From positions 4,712,001 to 4,776,000 of the forward strand of contig NZ_CP109009.1 of assembly GCF_036226685.1 (NCBI RefSeq): a stretch of DNA of 64,000 nucleotides. The letters run 5' to 3'. The stretch comes from Streptomyces sp. NBC_00690 (GTDB lineage Bacteria > Actinomycetota > Actinomycetes > Streptomycetales > Streptomycetaceae). Positions 7,925 to 16,336 of this stretch are shown here, in pieces. The notes under the pieces are model-generated. The model had not been told where the DNA came from and made no database searches. It saw only the letters and a list, made by a program, of their open reading frames with translations. Position 1 is the first letter of the stretch, and the number at the start of each line of letters is the position of its first letter. The translations under genes and the position numbers were made by a program.

Positions 7925-8289
7925 CTGGTATCTCCTTTGTGCTGTGCGCTCTGATCGGTAGGGCGGCGCTGGGCGAGTACCGGCGCGGGGTGCCCTGCTC
8001 CACGCGAGAAGGCGTGTGCCGCTTGTCCCGCGCCGGGGACGTGTTGCCGCTCGAACCTCAGGATCCGTGGATCGTGGCACGGTTGAGCGGCGGCCAGAGG
8101 AGTATGTCCGGCCGTCTTCACGAGATCCGGCGGCCTGATTCCATCCTGAGTTCGAAGGAGAGAGGCAACCGAATGGGCGCGTGCCGGCCAGTCCGACAAC
8201 GGAGCGACTGCGCTCATTCGCCGGTTGATCTCTTCGACGGGCACCTCGGCGATCGTGATCGTCTTGAGGTTGAGGGCACCGGTGGTCAT
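7921..8289 (-). CDS. Short unidentified ORF coupled to neighbours
   Basis: The frame of 122 residues starts at an ATG that overlaps the stop of the upstream phosphatase-family gene (ATGA) and ends overlapping the methyltransferase start (GTGA). The first 35 or so codons have Streptomyces-like GC-rich third positions and encode TTGALNLKTITIAEVPVEEI; the remainder does not look coding. It could be a short real protein, a decayed gene whose N-terminus survives, or just leader RNA. I recognise no domain. Confidence 0.35.
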   Translation of the reverse strand: MTTGALNLKTITIAEVPVEEINRRMSAVAPLSDWPARAHSVASLLRTQDGIRPPDLVKTAGHTPLAAAQPCHDPRILRFERQHVPGAGQAAHAFSRGAGHPAPVLAQRRPTDQSAQHKGDTR

Positions 8290-9218
8290 GAGGCCATCAC
8301 GGCCTTCCCGGGAGTCTCCGTCCTGACCTCTGTGTCGAGGATGACGGGAAGGTGATCGGAGAGGGCGCGCACAGCGGGGCTGTCGTACGTCCGATATACG
8401 GTCGCGGGCAGACCGCGGATGAAGATGTGGTCCAGTCGAAGGGGTACGGGCTCGTTCGCGTAGGCGTAGCCGACGGTCGCCGCTCGATCCTCCCCGGTGA
8501 GGGATTGGGGATCGGCCCAGCCAGAATTGATCAGGACCTGGATCGCCCGTCGGTCCATGGCACCGAATCGGCCAGCGTCGTCGACCTGCCGGTAGCGCGA
8601 GTGGAGATTTCGCGGCACCAGATCCCAGTCCTCCGGGTCGGTGTCGTACGCCCCGGAGCAGTTGAGATCGCCCAGCAGCATCGCCCGGGACGGCATGCCG
8701 GGAAACGCTCCGGCGTAGTCGGTCAGCCAGCGGGCCTCACGTAGCCGGGTCTCGCCGTCGGTGTGGGTGAAATGGGTGGCGAAGGCGAGAAGGTCTCGAC
8801 TGCCATCCTCGGCGCCGACGGGACGGAGGCGTGCGCGGATCAAGGCGTGGTGGAAGACCTCCACGCCCAGAATTCTTCGCCCGACCAGGTGCAGGGTGGA
8901 TGGGCGGTACAGGAGGGCGGTGAAGTTGCGGCCGTCCCCGATGAACGAGCGGGCCATGCGGACGGGTGCCATGCCCAATGTGCGAGCCATCCAGAGCAGG
9001 CGGCGCTCCTCCTGCTCGTCCCACCCGGTGCACTCCTGGAGGGCGAGAACGTCGGGCTTGAGACCAGCCAGGATCTCCGCCTGCGTGTGCAGGCGCTCCT
9101 CGGAGGTTCCGTCCACGCCGCCGCAGTAGAGGTTCCAGGTCACGGCGCGGAGCTTCGTACCGGCCCTCTTGCTCGGAGGCGCATCGATCGCCGGGGCGGG
9201 CAGTTGGTGCAGGTTCAT
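8286..9218 (-). CDS. Endonuclease/exonuclease/phosphatase (EEP) family protein
   Basis: The 310-residue protein starts at ATG 9218. EEP-fold motifs are clear: LRAVTWNLYCGG at the start, LALQECTGWDE with the metal-binding Glu, FATHFTH, MLLGDLNCSG (the catalytic D-x-N) and LSDHLPVIL with the C-terminal Asp-His pair. The fold covers metal-dependent phosphodiesterases from DNases to sphingomyelinases and inositol phosphatases. No signal peptide is evident, so it is probably cytoplasmic. It is the first gene of a chain of three overlapping frames leading to the lanthipeptide operon and may be co-transcribed with it, although such genes are not known lanthipeptide enzymes. Confidence 0.85.
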   Translation of the reverse strand: MNLHQLPAPAIDAPPSKRAGTKLRAVTWNLYCGGVDGTSEERLHTQAEILAGLKPDVLALQECTGWDEQEERRLLWMARTLGMAPVRMARSFIGDGRNFTALLYRPSTLHLVGRRILGVEVFHHALIRARLRPVGAEDGSRDLLAFATHFTHTDGETRLREARWLTDYAGAFPGMPSRAMLLGDLNCSGAYDTDPEDWDLVPRNLHSRYRQVDDAGRFGAMDRRAIQVLINSGWADPQSLTGEDRAATVGYAYANEPVPLRLDHIFIRGLPATVYRTYDSPAVRALSDHLPVILDTEVRTETPGKAVMAS

Positions 9219-9415
9219 GGATCCCCATGGGTGGCGAGTTGTCGATTGCTTGCGGCAGCCCTCCTCGGCTCGCTTCCTGGCCGTGGAGGTGATCAGGCCG
9301 AAGAGAAGCCGGGAAGGACTCTGTGGTTCCTGAAGACGCACGGAGTGAAAGCCGGACAGGAACCTCGGTCCTTCGCTGTCCCTCCCCACGGGGCCGGGCG
9401 GACCGGGCGGTGAGG

Positions 9416-9898
9416 TCATTGCTGCAAGAGCAGCGGGTGGATCAACGGCGGCAGCGGCCAGCGCCAGTCGAGAGCCCGGCGGAGAAGGTCGGGGTCGACG
9501 AAACGGTCGTCCTTGTACGGCCTTAACCAGTACGGGCCTTGGCCCGAGGAGCCCCCTTGGCCGGGGAGCACAACCTTGCCGCGGCCCCGGCAGATGGCCA
9601 GCGGGTGACGCCACTCGCGGGCAGTGCCGGGCGGAACATGCCAGAGGAGGTACGGCCAGCGGGCATCCGTGTGGACGGGACCGCAGCCGTATTGCTGGTG
9701 CCGGTCCATCCACCGAAGCAGCGCCCGGCCGTCCATGCCACTCGTCGTGAAGACGATGTCGAACGAGACATCGACCGTCCACGCGTCCCGCTCCTGCACA
9801 TGGCGGTCCTGGAAGAGCCGGATCCGCACGGCGAGAGCATCCATGTCGCTGACGGCATCCTGCGGAGGCAAGGCCAGTAACTCGGCCGGCAGGCTCAC
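9416..9898 (-). CDS. Hypothetical protein, 160 aa
   Basis: A GTG start at 9898 overlaps the stop of the RsbW-like ATPase gene (GTGA), so the two are translationally coupled. Codon use is Streptomyces-like. The protein is tryptophan- and arginine-rich in its second half (WPYLLWHVPPGTAREW, WRWPLPPL) and has no signal peptide or membrane segment. I recognise no family. The coupling suggests it works with the ATPase or shares its regulation. Confidence 0.7.
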   Translation of the reverse strand: MSLPAELLALPPQDAVSDMDALAVRIRLFQDRHVQERDAWTVDVSFDIVFTTSGMDGRALLRWMDRHQQYGCGPVHTDARWPYLLWHVPPGTAREWRHPLAICRGRGKVVLPGQGGSSGQGPYWLRPYKDDRFVDPDLLRRALDWRWPLPPLIHPLLLQQ

Positions 9899-10395
9899 CG
9901 CAGTCCCCCCTCAGCGGCCACTCCTGTTTCCGGGCAGAGGAACTTAGCCCAGATGTCTTTGCCGTCCTTGTTCACCGAGACCCCGAAGTCGTCGGAGATG
10001 GACTTGACCAGGAGCAGTCCCCGCCCATCCTCCGAGGTTTCGTCCGGCTCGGTGGAGTCATTCGGTACGGTCGTGTCCGCGTCGGTCACCACCGCCACCA
10101 GCGCGCCCGGAATTCTCAGGACCAGCAGCTTGGCATCCTTCGCCGTGGCGTCGCGCGGATCCACCGCGTGGTCAAGGACGTTGGCGAGGAGTTCATCGAT
10201 CGCCAGCACCATCCGGTCGCGTATGTCTTCGAGGTTGGAGACTCCCCACAGCACCAGATGGGCGCCGACGATGGACCGGACGATTCCCAGTGACTGCGGG
10301 GTCACCGTCAGGTCTATGTCGAGCGTGCCGGGCCGGCTGGTGGTGCCGGCACGCGTGCCGGGCACGGGCGGTGTCGCTGTGAGGAGGTCGGCCAT
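9895..10395 (-). CDS. ATP-binding protein, RsbW-like anti-sigma kinase family (HATPase_c_2)
   Basis: The start at ATG 10395 gives 166 residues. The GHKL fold is visible: RDRMVLAIDELLANVLDHAV is the N-box, with the Glu and Asn that bind Mg-ATP, and EDGRGLLLVKSISDDFGV is the G-box. Streptomyces encodes many stand-alone proteins of this kind; some are anti-sigma factors or anti-anti-sigma kinases, others regulate antibiotic or developmental genes. It is divergent from an XRE regulator, a common arrangement in streptomycetes. Specific partner unknown. Confidence 0.85.
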   Translation of the reverse strand: MADLLTATPPVPGTRAGTTSRPGTLDIDLTVTPQSLGIVRSIVGAHLVLWGVSNLEDIRDRMVLAIDELLANVLDHAVDPRDATAKDAKLLVLRIPGALVAVVTDADTTVPNDSTEPDETSEDGRGLLLVKSISDDFGVSVNKDGKDIWAKFLCPETGVAAEGGLR

Positions 10396-10510
10396 CCTGA
10401 TGTACTCCGCTCTGCCAGAAGCACAGCACCAAATTTCGGTTGCGGTGTGTACTGGTCTCGAATCGGTCAGCCACCATTCAGTCAGCACGGCGAAGGAATG
10501 TGCAGATCCC

Positions 10511-10538
10511 GATGCCGAGGGTTCCGTGCCTCGGCATC
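10511..10538 (+). promoter_or_regulatory. 10-bp perfect inverted repeat upstream of XRE gene
   Basis: Arms 10511-10520 and 10529-10538 are perfect complements around an 8-base centre. They lie 20 bases before the regulator's start codon. It may be an operator for self-control or a leader RNA hairpin that shields the ribosome site. Confidence 0.55.
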
Positions 10539-10557
10539 ACGACTCGGGGGCAGAGGT

Positions 10558-11961
10558 ATGCCGCAACCAGAGAAGAAGCTGAATCCTGCGGAGTCTCCCC
10601 GGGAGTGGTTCGGGAGCGAGCTGCGGCACCTGCGGAAGCAGGCCCGCCTCTCCGCTCGCCAGTTGGGCCGCTTAGTGCAGGTCAGTGACGACGTCATCCT
10701 GCAGATCGAGCACGGGAAGTACCCCCACTGCCGCCTCGAACTCGCCCAGTCGCTCGACCGGATCCTGGAGACCGGAGGGACATTCGAGCGCGCCTGGCCG
10801 ATGGCCTTCCGGAAACCGGATGCCGAGAAGAAGGCCATTGATGCCGAGGAACAGCGTCGGAGGGCTGGTGAGGAAGGCGTTCACGGGGGTGGAGGGCGCA
10901 TCCTGGGGAGAGCCGTCTCGCCTGTTTCGAACGGGAGTCCTGAGCCAGTGGATCGCCGTGCCTTTCTCTCTGTCAGCACCCTGGCAGCCCTCGCCCCACT
11001 CGACCTCGCCCGGCTCGTCGCGCCGACCACCCCGTACGAGCTGCCGTCCACCATCACCCCGGCCCATGTGGACCAGATCATCGCCGTAGCTTCCAACCTG
11101 CACATCTGGGACAACCGGTTCGGCGGCGGAGGACTGATCGGCGAAATGGGAAGCCGCGCTCTGGAGTGTGCGGTCGGCCTGCTCTCCGTCTCCTGCCCCT
11201 CGACCCTGCGCACTGAGCTGCTGGCCGCCGTGGCACGGCTGGGCATGGTCGTCGGTGCGACCCACTTCGACATGTACGCCCATGACGACGCCCGGGTCGC
11301 TTTCAAGGTCGCCGCTGACTGCGCTGAGGAAGCCGGCAACTGGCACCTTCGTGCCAAGACGTACTCCTTCCTCGCCCGTCAGGCCGTGTGGATCGGCGAC
11401 CCCGACGACGGCCTGACCCAGGCGGAGAAGGGTCTGGTCCGCTCCGACCGGATCACCGCGACCGAGCAGGCGATGCTGCACACTGCCCGCGCCCGCGCGT
11501 TCGCGAAGATGCGGAATGTCCAGGCCGCACTCTCCGCCGTCGGTGCGGCCGACGACGCCTTCGCGCACTCGCGCCCGGAGGAGGACCCACCGTGGATGGC
11601 GTACTACGACGCCGCCCAGCACGCGGGGGACACCGCCCACGCCCTCTTCGATCTCGCACTCGTCGGCCAGGACCCGGCAGAGGCGGGCAAACGGTTCCAG
11701 TCCGCCGTCCGTGGTCACGGTGATGCCTTCGCCCGCTCCCGTGCCATCTCGTGCACCAAACTGGCCTCTTTGATCATGGTCAAGGGTGATCCCAGCGAGG
11801 CGGCGGCCATCGGGCACAGGGCGCTGGATGAGTCCGGTCGGCTCACCTCGCGGCGCGCTGCCGACGATCTGCGCGAACTGGCCCGGTACGCGGGCAAGCA
11901 TCCGACGATCGGCGAGGCGGCTGCCCTGAGGGAACGCATCGCCGCCGCACTGCCCGCATGA
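10558..11961 (+). CDS. XRE-family transcriptional regulator with TPR-like C-terminus; contains TTA codon
   Basis: ATG 10558 follows GGGGGCAGAGG and gives 467 residues. Residues about 15-75 form an XRE helix-turn-helix (LRHLRKQARLSARQLGRLV, then VSDDVILQIEHGKY). A linker leads to a long helical region with TPR-like repeats, the usual layout of large Streptomyces XRE regulators that control conserved operons. Leu39, in the DNA-binding domain, is encoded by TTA (10672-10674), a codon read in Streptomyces only by the bldA tRNA, so translation should depend on developmental stage. The stop overlaps the next gene (ATGA), indicating an operon with the kinase-like gene. Confidence 0.9.
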   Translation: MPQPEKKLNPAESPREWFGSELRHLRKQARLSARQLGRLVQVSDDVILQIEHGKYPHCRLELAQSLDRILETGGTFERAWPMAFRKPDAEKKAIDAEEQRRRAGEEGVHGGGGRILGRAVSPVSNGSPEPVDRRAFLSVSTLAALAPLDLARLVAPTTPYELPSTITPAHVDQIIAVASNLHIWDNRFGGGGLIGEMGSRALECAVGLLSVSCPSTLRTELLAAVARLGMVVGATHFDMYAHDDARVAFKVAADCAEEAGNWHLRAKTYSFLARQAVWIGDPDDGLTQAEKGLVRSDRITATEQAMLHTARARAFAKMRNVQAALSAVGAADDAFAHSRPEEDPPWMAYYDAAQHAGDTAHALFDLALVGQDPAEAGKRFQSAVRGHGDAFARSRAISCTKLASLIMVKGDPSEAAAIGHRALDESGRLTSRRAADDLRELARYAGKHPTIGEAAALRERIAAALPA

Positions 11962-12842
11962 CGGCCACAGCGACGACCGGTCGGGCGGTACTGGAGGAGG
12001 CGTGCTCCGCTGTCGGCTTCGAGGCGACTGGCGCGGAGCCCCTGCGGATCGCCGAGAACCAGGTCTGGCGACTGCCGGGCCGTGTGATCGCGCGGATCTC
12101 CCGGCCGGGCCAGATGCCGGCGGCGGTCAGGGAGATAGGCGTGGCCCGGTGGCTCGCGGGCAGTGGCATCCCGGTGGTGAAACCGGTCGAGGTCGAGCAG
12201 CCCGTGGAGGCATCGGGCCACCCGGTTACCTTCTGGGCGGAGCTGCCACCGTACGAGCCCGGCACGGTCATGGACGTCGTCAGAATACTCACGCGGATCC
12301 ACGCCCTGCCCGTCCCCGAGGGCTTTGACCTGGGCCTGCTGGACCCGTTCGTCCGCCTTGAAGAACGTATCGACGCCGCGAACACCCTGACGGCAGATGA
12401 CCGGGGGTGGCTGCACCAGCGCCGCGAGGGTCTCCATGCCCAGTGGATCGCCCGACCCTCCGGTCGTCCTGACTGTCCCGTCCACGGCGACGCGTGGGTC
12501 GGCAATGTCGTCCGCACCTCTTCCGGCCCCATGCTCATGGACCTGGAGCGGTTCTCCGTCGGACCGCCGGAATGGGACCTTGTCTCGACCGCGGTGAAGC
12601 GGACGACAACCGGCACGATCGCGGCCGCCGAGTACGCCGAGTTCTGCCGGGCCTACGGAACGGATGTCACTGAGTGGGAGGGATATCCCCTCCTCGCCAG
12701 TATTCGGGAGCTCCGTATGGTCACCTATGCGGCCTTCCACGCCGCCAGGCATCCGGAGTGGACGGCCCAGGCGCAATACCGCGTCGACTGTCTGCGAGAG
12801 AGAGCTGGGCCTCGGCCATGGCGCTGGCACGGAATCATGTAG
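11958..12842 (+). CDS. Aminoglycoside phosphotransferase-like kinase
   Basis: The 294-residue protein overlaps the XRE gene by ATGA. It has an APH/choline-kinase fold: an N-lobe with VWRLPGRVIARIS containing a shortened lysine region, the Brenner motif VHGDAWVGNVV with catalytic Asp and Asn, and LMDLERFSVGPPEWDL in the position of the DFG metal-binding motif. Substrates of this superfamily range from aminoglycosides to small metabolites. Coupling to a regulator, not to a resistance cassette, makes a metabolic role at least as likely as drug resistance. Confidence 0.85.
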   Translation: MTATATTGRAVLEEACSAVGFEATGAEPLRIAENQVWRLPGRVIARISRPGQMPAAVREIGVARWLAGSGIPVVKPVEVEQPVEASGHPVTFWAELPPYEPGTVMDVVRILTRIHALPVPEGFDLGLLDPFVRLEERIDAANTLTADDRGWLHQRREGLHAQWIARPSGRPDCPVHGDAWVGNVVRTSSGPMLMDLERFSVGPPEWDLVSTAVKRTTTGTIAAAEYAEFCRAYGTDVTEWEGYPLLASIRELRMVTYAAFHAARHPEWTAQAQYRVDCLRERAGPRPWRWHGIM

Positions 12843-12849
12843 CGCCGGG

Positions 12850-13038
12850 CTACGGCGATTTCCACCGTGCGCCGGCCAGCGGCGCGTTGTCTCCCAGCCG
12901 TGCCCAGACCTCTGCGGCCCGGGGTAGGGCCACGTCAGCCCGCTGTGCGGCTTCGCGGTGTCGGCGCCACCCGTTGCCCCTTTTACCGCGGGCGCCCGCC
13001 ACGCCGGTTCGCCAGTCGCGGCTCAGCCGTACGGCCAT
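12850..13038 (-). CDS. Possible small basic protein, 62 aa
   Basis: This frame has good third-position GC bias and encodes an arginine-rich peptide with LSRDWRTGVAGARGKRGNGW at the start and a compact C-terminus. No good ribosome site precedes ATG 13038 and I recognise no family. It lies at the left side of the mobile element with the same orientation as the mob genes. It may be a small cargo protein or chance. Confidence 0.35.
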   Translation of the reverse strand: MAVRLSRDWRTGVAGARGKRGNGWRRHREAAQRADVALPRAAEVWARLGDNAPLAGARWKSP

Positions 13039-13091
13039 GCGGACATGCCGCCGGGGCCAACGCTGAGTCGCGTCGGCCCCGGCGGCCCTGC

Positions 13092-13472
13092 TCAGAAGGT
13101 GTGCGGTGTGAAGGGGCGGATGGGCTCGGTCATGAAACGAAACCGCCGGTCGAATTCGGCCCTCTCATCCTTGTTCATGAGGTTGACGGCGTTGCCGAGG
13201 TTCTTCGTGGCGAGCTGCTCCATGAATGGGGCGAGGAAGCGTTGCAGGGCATCCAACGCTTCGTCCTTCGTACGCTTGTACTCCATGTAGCGAGAGTGCT
13301 GCGCCTTCAGCTCTTCGAGCTCGGCACGGGTTGCCTGCAAGGCGGTGGCCTGCTCCTCCTTGGTGAAGGGGCGGCCGTCGCGGTGGGACCAGGTGTTGGT
13401 GTCGGGTCGGTATGTGAAGTCCGCGTCGCAGAGGAGGGCGACGATGTGGGGTCGGATTTCAGTTTCGGGCAT
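13092..13472 (-). CDS. Hypothetical protein of the mobile element, 126 aa
   Basis: ATG 13472 follows GAGGAG at good spacing. The protein starts PETEIRPHIVALLCDADFTY and has a long charged helical centre (TRAELEELKAQHSRYMEYKR) that could form a coiled coil. No catalytic motif or membrane segment is visible. It lies beyond the terminator of the mob operon, so it has its own promoter. Function unknown. Confidence 0.7.
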   Translation of the reverse strand: MPETEIRPHIVALLCDADFTYRPDTNTWSHRDGRPFTKEEQATALQATRAELEELKAQHSRYMEYKRTKDEALDALQRFLAPFMEQLATKNLGNAVNLMNKDERAEFDRRFRFMTEPIRPFTPHTF

Positions 13473-13520
13473 GCGGGTGCTCCTCGAAGGGGTGTGGGAA
13501 GGGCGACGTATCAATGGTCT

Positions 13521-13550
13521 GGAAAATCCCCGGTTCGGCTGACCGGGGAT
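13521..13550 (-). terminator. Rho-independent terminator of the rep/mob operon
   Basis: The arms 13526-13534 and 13542-13550 form a perfect 9-bp stem with a 7-base loop. On the minus strand the stem is followed by TTTT. It lies 31 bases after the relaxase stop. Confidence 0.8.
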
Positions 13551-13580
13551 CGTCGGTTATGTTTCGCCGCTCGCCCTTGA

Positions 13581-15284
13581 TCAGAGCCGTCGGGCGGAGT
13601 CGCTCGCTGCCTTGGCCGTCAGCTCCATGGCAGGAGCCGGGAGCGGGTTGCGCCGGCTACCTCGGGCAGCCGGATCGTGTGGGGTTCTTGGGATGGTGGG
13701 CAGGTTGGCGCTGCGGCGCAGGCGCCAGACGAGGACATCGCTGATCGATGTTGCGGTGTCGAGCTCTCGGCGGCTGGTGGCTTCGGCGAGCAGGGCAGTC
13801 GGGTCGTGTCCGACGCTCTCGGCATCGGCGAGAGTGGCGGCCAAGGCGTGCCAGCCCGGTTCGGCCAGAACGCTTTCGGCCAGTTCAGGCAGCGCCTGGT
13901 GGACGAAGCCGGCCTGCCGTTGCCGAACATGCGGGGCCAGACGTTGGCCTTGCTGCCGGAGGACGGCCATGGGTTGGGCGGCTGCTGCTCGGTAGGCGAC
14001 GCGGAGATGTTCGGCGGCTTGCAGCGCGGCAACGGCCTGCTGGGCGTGATTCCTCTTCGCATGCCAGGCGGCCACCGCTACGGCGAAGAAGAACGCCATG
14101 TCGATCAGCATCGCGGTGGTGGCGCCGTCCTCGCCTCGGCCCAGAGCCGGTCCGCTGTGGATGAGGTCGCGGGCGGCCTGGCGTAGGGCTCGGTCGTGGC
14201 CGCGTTCGGCGCGTACGTGGGAGCGGGCTGCCCGCTCGAACACGGTGGCCGCTTGATTCAGCTGGCGGCGGGTGTGGGCCGCGGAGGTCTTGGCGAGGGC
14301 GTCGAGGACTTCGCCGGCGGCTGCGATCTGGGCGGCCACGGTCCCGTCGTCGGCCTGATCGATGAAGAGGACGGCCTGCCAGATGGCTCCGGTGGCGTCG
14401 AGGCGGGCGGACGCAGGAGTGCTCGCACGCACGGACGGCGGCTGGGTGGGTGCGCCGGTCCAGCGTTCGCGAAGGCGGGGCAGGGAGAGGTCGGGTGCGA
14501 GCTTCGATCCGGAGTAGTGGACGGGTGCCCCGTCCTTGTTGCGGTCTTCGGGCAGGGCGACGGTGTAGCCGAGGGCGTCGCCGGAGGGGGCGATGCGACG
14601 GTGGATGAGGAGTCCGGCGGAGGCGAGCCGGTCGAAGAACTCCGTCTCCGAGGCGGTGCCCGCCGCGGCTCGGCGGACGGTCTCGCGCAGTTCCTCGCGG
14701 GCGGTGCGGTCTCGACCCCGGCGCTGGGCTTTGTGGCGTTCGGCGCTGGTGGGGCGCTTGGCACCGGTGCCGTCCCCGGGCGCCACGCGGTGCAGGTCGT
14801 AGTCGGCCTCGATGCTGCGGCACTCGGTCTGGGCGCGCTGGCCGGAGCGGTGGTGGTTGGGCTTGCGCCCGTCTTCGCGTACGAGTGTGGCGATGAGGTG
14901 GATGTGCTCGTCCGCGTGGCGGATCGCCGCCCACCGGCAGCCCGCGCCATCGCCTGGGTCGATTCCGGTGGCGGCGATGACTCGGTGGGCGATGTCCGCC
15001 CACTCGGCGTCGGTGAGCGTTCGGTCGCCGGGGGCGGCGCGGACGGAGGCGTGCCAGACGTGCTTGTCCGGCCGCGTGTCCGCGGTGCGAAGGCAGAGGG
15101 GTTCGTCGAGGAGCTGCTGGAGGTCCTTCTCGGTGGCGTTCGGGTCGCGGCCGGGGTCGGGGGCGAGGCCGTCGAAGGAGGCGACGAGGTGCGGGTCGGT
15201 GTGTTCCTCGCTGCGGCCAGGGCCGTACAGGTAGGCGATCAAGCCGGCGGTACTGGTGCCTTGTTTGTGGATGGACGGGATCAA
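13581..15284 (-). CDS. Relaxase / mobilization nuclease
   Basis: The 567-residue protein starts at TTG 15284, coupled to mobC by a TTGA overlap, with AAGGAA upstream. It begins IPSIHKQGTSTAGLIAYLYG, a typical opening of actinobacterial relaxases. It carries the metal-binding histidine motif in RHADEHIHLIATLVREDGRK at about residues 124-143. The C-terminal 250 residues are a helical, alanine-rich region. The enzyme should nick one strand at oriT and pilot it to a recipient using a helper conjugation machine. The N-terminal third supports the family well; the MOB class cannot be fixed by eye. Confidence 0.9.
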   Translation of the reverse strand: MIPSIHKQGTSTAGLIAYLYGPGRSEEHTDPHLVASFDGLAPDPGRDPNATEKDLQQLLDEPLCLRTADTRPDKHVWHASVRAAPGDRTLTDAEWADIAHRVIAATGIDPGDGAGCRWAAIRHADEHIHLIATLVREDGRKPNHHRSGQRAQTECRSIEADYDLHRVAPGDGTGAKRPTSAERHKAQRRGRDRTAREELRETVRRAAAGTASETEFFDRLASAGLLIHRRIAPSGDALGYTVALPEDRNKDGAPVHYSGSKLAPDLSLPRLRERWTGAPTQPPSVRASTPASARLDATGAIWQAVLFIDQADDGTVAAQIAAAGEVLDALAKTSAAHTRRQLNQAATVFERAARSHVRAERGHDRALRQAARDLIHSGPALGRGEDGATTAMLIDMAFFFAVAVAAWHAKRNHAQQAVAALQAAEHLRVAYRAAAAQPMAVLRQQGQRLAPHVRQRQAGFVHQALPELAESVLAEPGWHALAATLADAESVGHDPTALLAEATSRRELDTATSISDVLVWRLRRSANLPTIPRTPHDPAARGSRRNPLPAPAMELTAKAASDSARRL

Positions 15285-15886
15285 GCGGCTTGGGTTCCTT
15301 CAGCGGGGTTGGTCATGCGGGCGGTGACCTGGCGGATGCCGTCGGCGGCGCGGTGGACGGCGGTGATGGTCGTGTCGAGATCGTCAGGGGCGAGGCCGAG
15401 GTGCAGGGCGCGGGCGGCCTGGTTGAGGTTGTTGTTGGCGTGTCCGAGCTGGCGTCGGAGGGCGAAGAGCGTGGTGAGGATGTCCTGCTCGGAGGAGATG
15501 GCAGCTGCGGTGCGGTCGAGGTCGCGGGCGGCGGCGAGGCTGGAGGTGGCGAGGAAGCCCGCGACGCTCATGCCGACGGCCTGGGCGCCGGCGGCGATGC
15601 GCTGGTACTCGGGTTCGCTGAGGCGGACGCTGTGAGCACGACGCTGCTTGCGCGCTCGGATACGGGGCTTGCCCCGGCGCCTGCCCGGCTGCGGTCCGCC
15701 CCCGGTCGCCGCCGCCCCGTCCTGCGCCCCCTGGCGCGGGACGGGGCCCGCCACTCCCGGGGCGGGTTCTGGTTCGGACGCACCCCCTGCGGGGGAGTGT
15801 CCGAACCTCCAACTTGCTGCGCTGGTGGCTGTGGTGGTGCTCATCTGCTCGCGGTCGATGGAGTGTTCGCTGGGCTGATCGTGCAT
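15281..15886 (-). CDS. mobC: MobC-like relaxosome accessory protein
   Basis: ATG 15886 has GGAGAA upstream and gives 201 residues. After a disordered Ala/Gly/Pro-rich N-terminus and a basic patch (RRRGKPRIRARKQRRAHSVR) comes a ribbon-helix-helix-like core: SVRLSEPEYQRIAAGAQAVG, then a helix with LRRQLGHANNNLNQAARALH, the conserved segment of MobC proteins (LxxxGNNLNQ-type). MobC binds oriT and helps the relaxase open the nic site. The stop overlaps the relaxase start, and the upstream repeat-rich region is the expected position for oriT. Confidence 0.87.
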   Translation of the reverse strand: MHDQPSEHSIDREQMSTTTATSAASWRFGHSPAGGASEPEPAPGVAGPVPRQGAQDGAAATGGGPQPGRRRGKPRIRARKQRRAHSVRLSEPEYQRIAAGAQAVGMSVAGFLATSSLAAARDLDRTAAAISSEQDILTTLFALRRQLGHANNNLNQAARALHLGLAPDDLDTTITAVHRAADGIRQVTARMTNPAEGTQAA

Positions 15887-15949
15887 GTCGGCTTCTCCGT
15901 GTGGTGGCCATCGAAGGACTGGTGGCTTGGGCCTGCGGGATGTCCGCTG

Positions 15950-16312
15950 CCGGGTGTGCGGACCGGACCGCATCGGAAGAGACGAGGCAGGGACCATGAG
16001 GGGTTGGACGGTCCCGATTCCGGTCCCCGTGAGGTGGTCCGCGATGGCGGGGACGGTCTGCCCACCTTGCGGACCAAGGTCGACGGTCCTCGGGACCGGG
16101 CTGGGACCACCGCCCTGACCTGCGGAAAACGCGGTCCGCAGACCGGTCCGGTCCGCGCGGACCAGTTGTGTACTGCTGTACGTACCGGTCCCTGATCGCC
16201 CCCGGACCAGCCCTCGGGACGGTCTCCTGCTTGGTCCCGGACCGTTCCCCTTGCGGACTGGGCATCCCGTGGAAGGTGGTCCGCCGGTTCAGAGTGGCGG
16301 CGGACCACCTTC
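15950..16312. other. Non-coding GGWCC-rich repeat region, candidate oriT
   Basis: Between mobC (start 15886) and the DnaC-like gene (stop 16337) no gene is seen. The core GGACC or GGTCC occurs at least 18 times in about 360 bases. A perfect 14-bp palindrome lies at 16150-16163. A perfect 14-bp inverted repeat (16272-16285 and 16299-16312, 13-base loop) lies near the right end. Clustered inverted repeats immediately upstream of mobC-relaxase are the usual layout of oriT. The right hairpin could also terminate the rep transcript. Confidence 0.5.
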
Positions 16313-16336
16313 AGTGCGTTGGGCAGACAGATCCGC

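Noticed and set aside
11958..12842. Aminoglycoside resistance gene
   Set aside because: The fold is right, but coupling to a regulator and lack of a resistance context make the specific drug-resistance claim unsupported.
14196..15635. 479-codon plus-strand frame opposite the relaxase
   Set aside because: Val/Gly/Ala-rich shadow; the minus strand has the relaxase histidine motif and start/stop overlaps.
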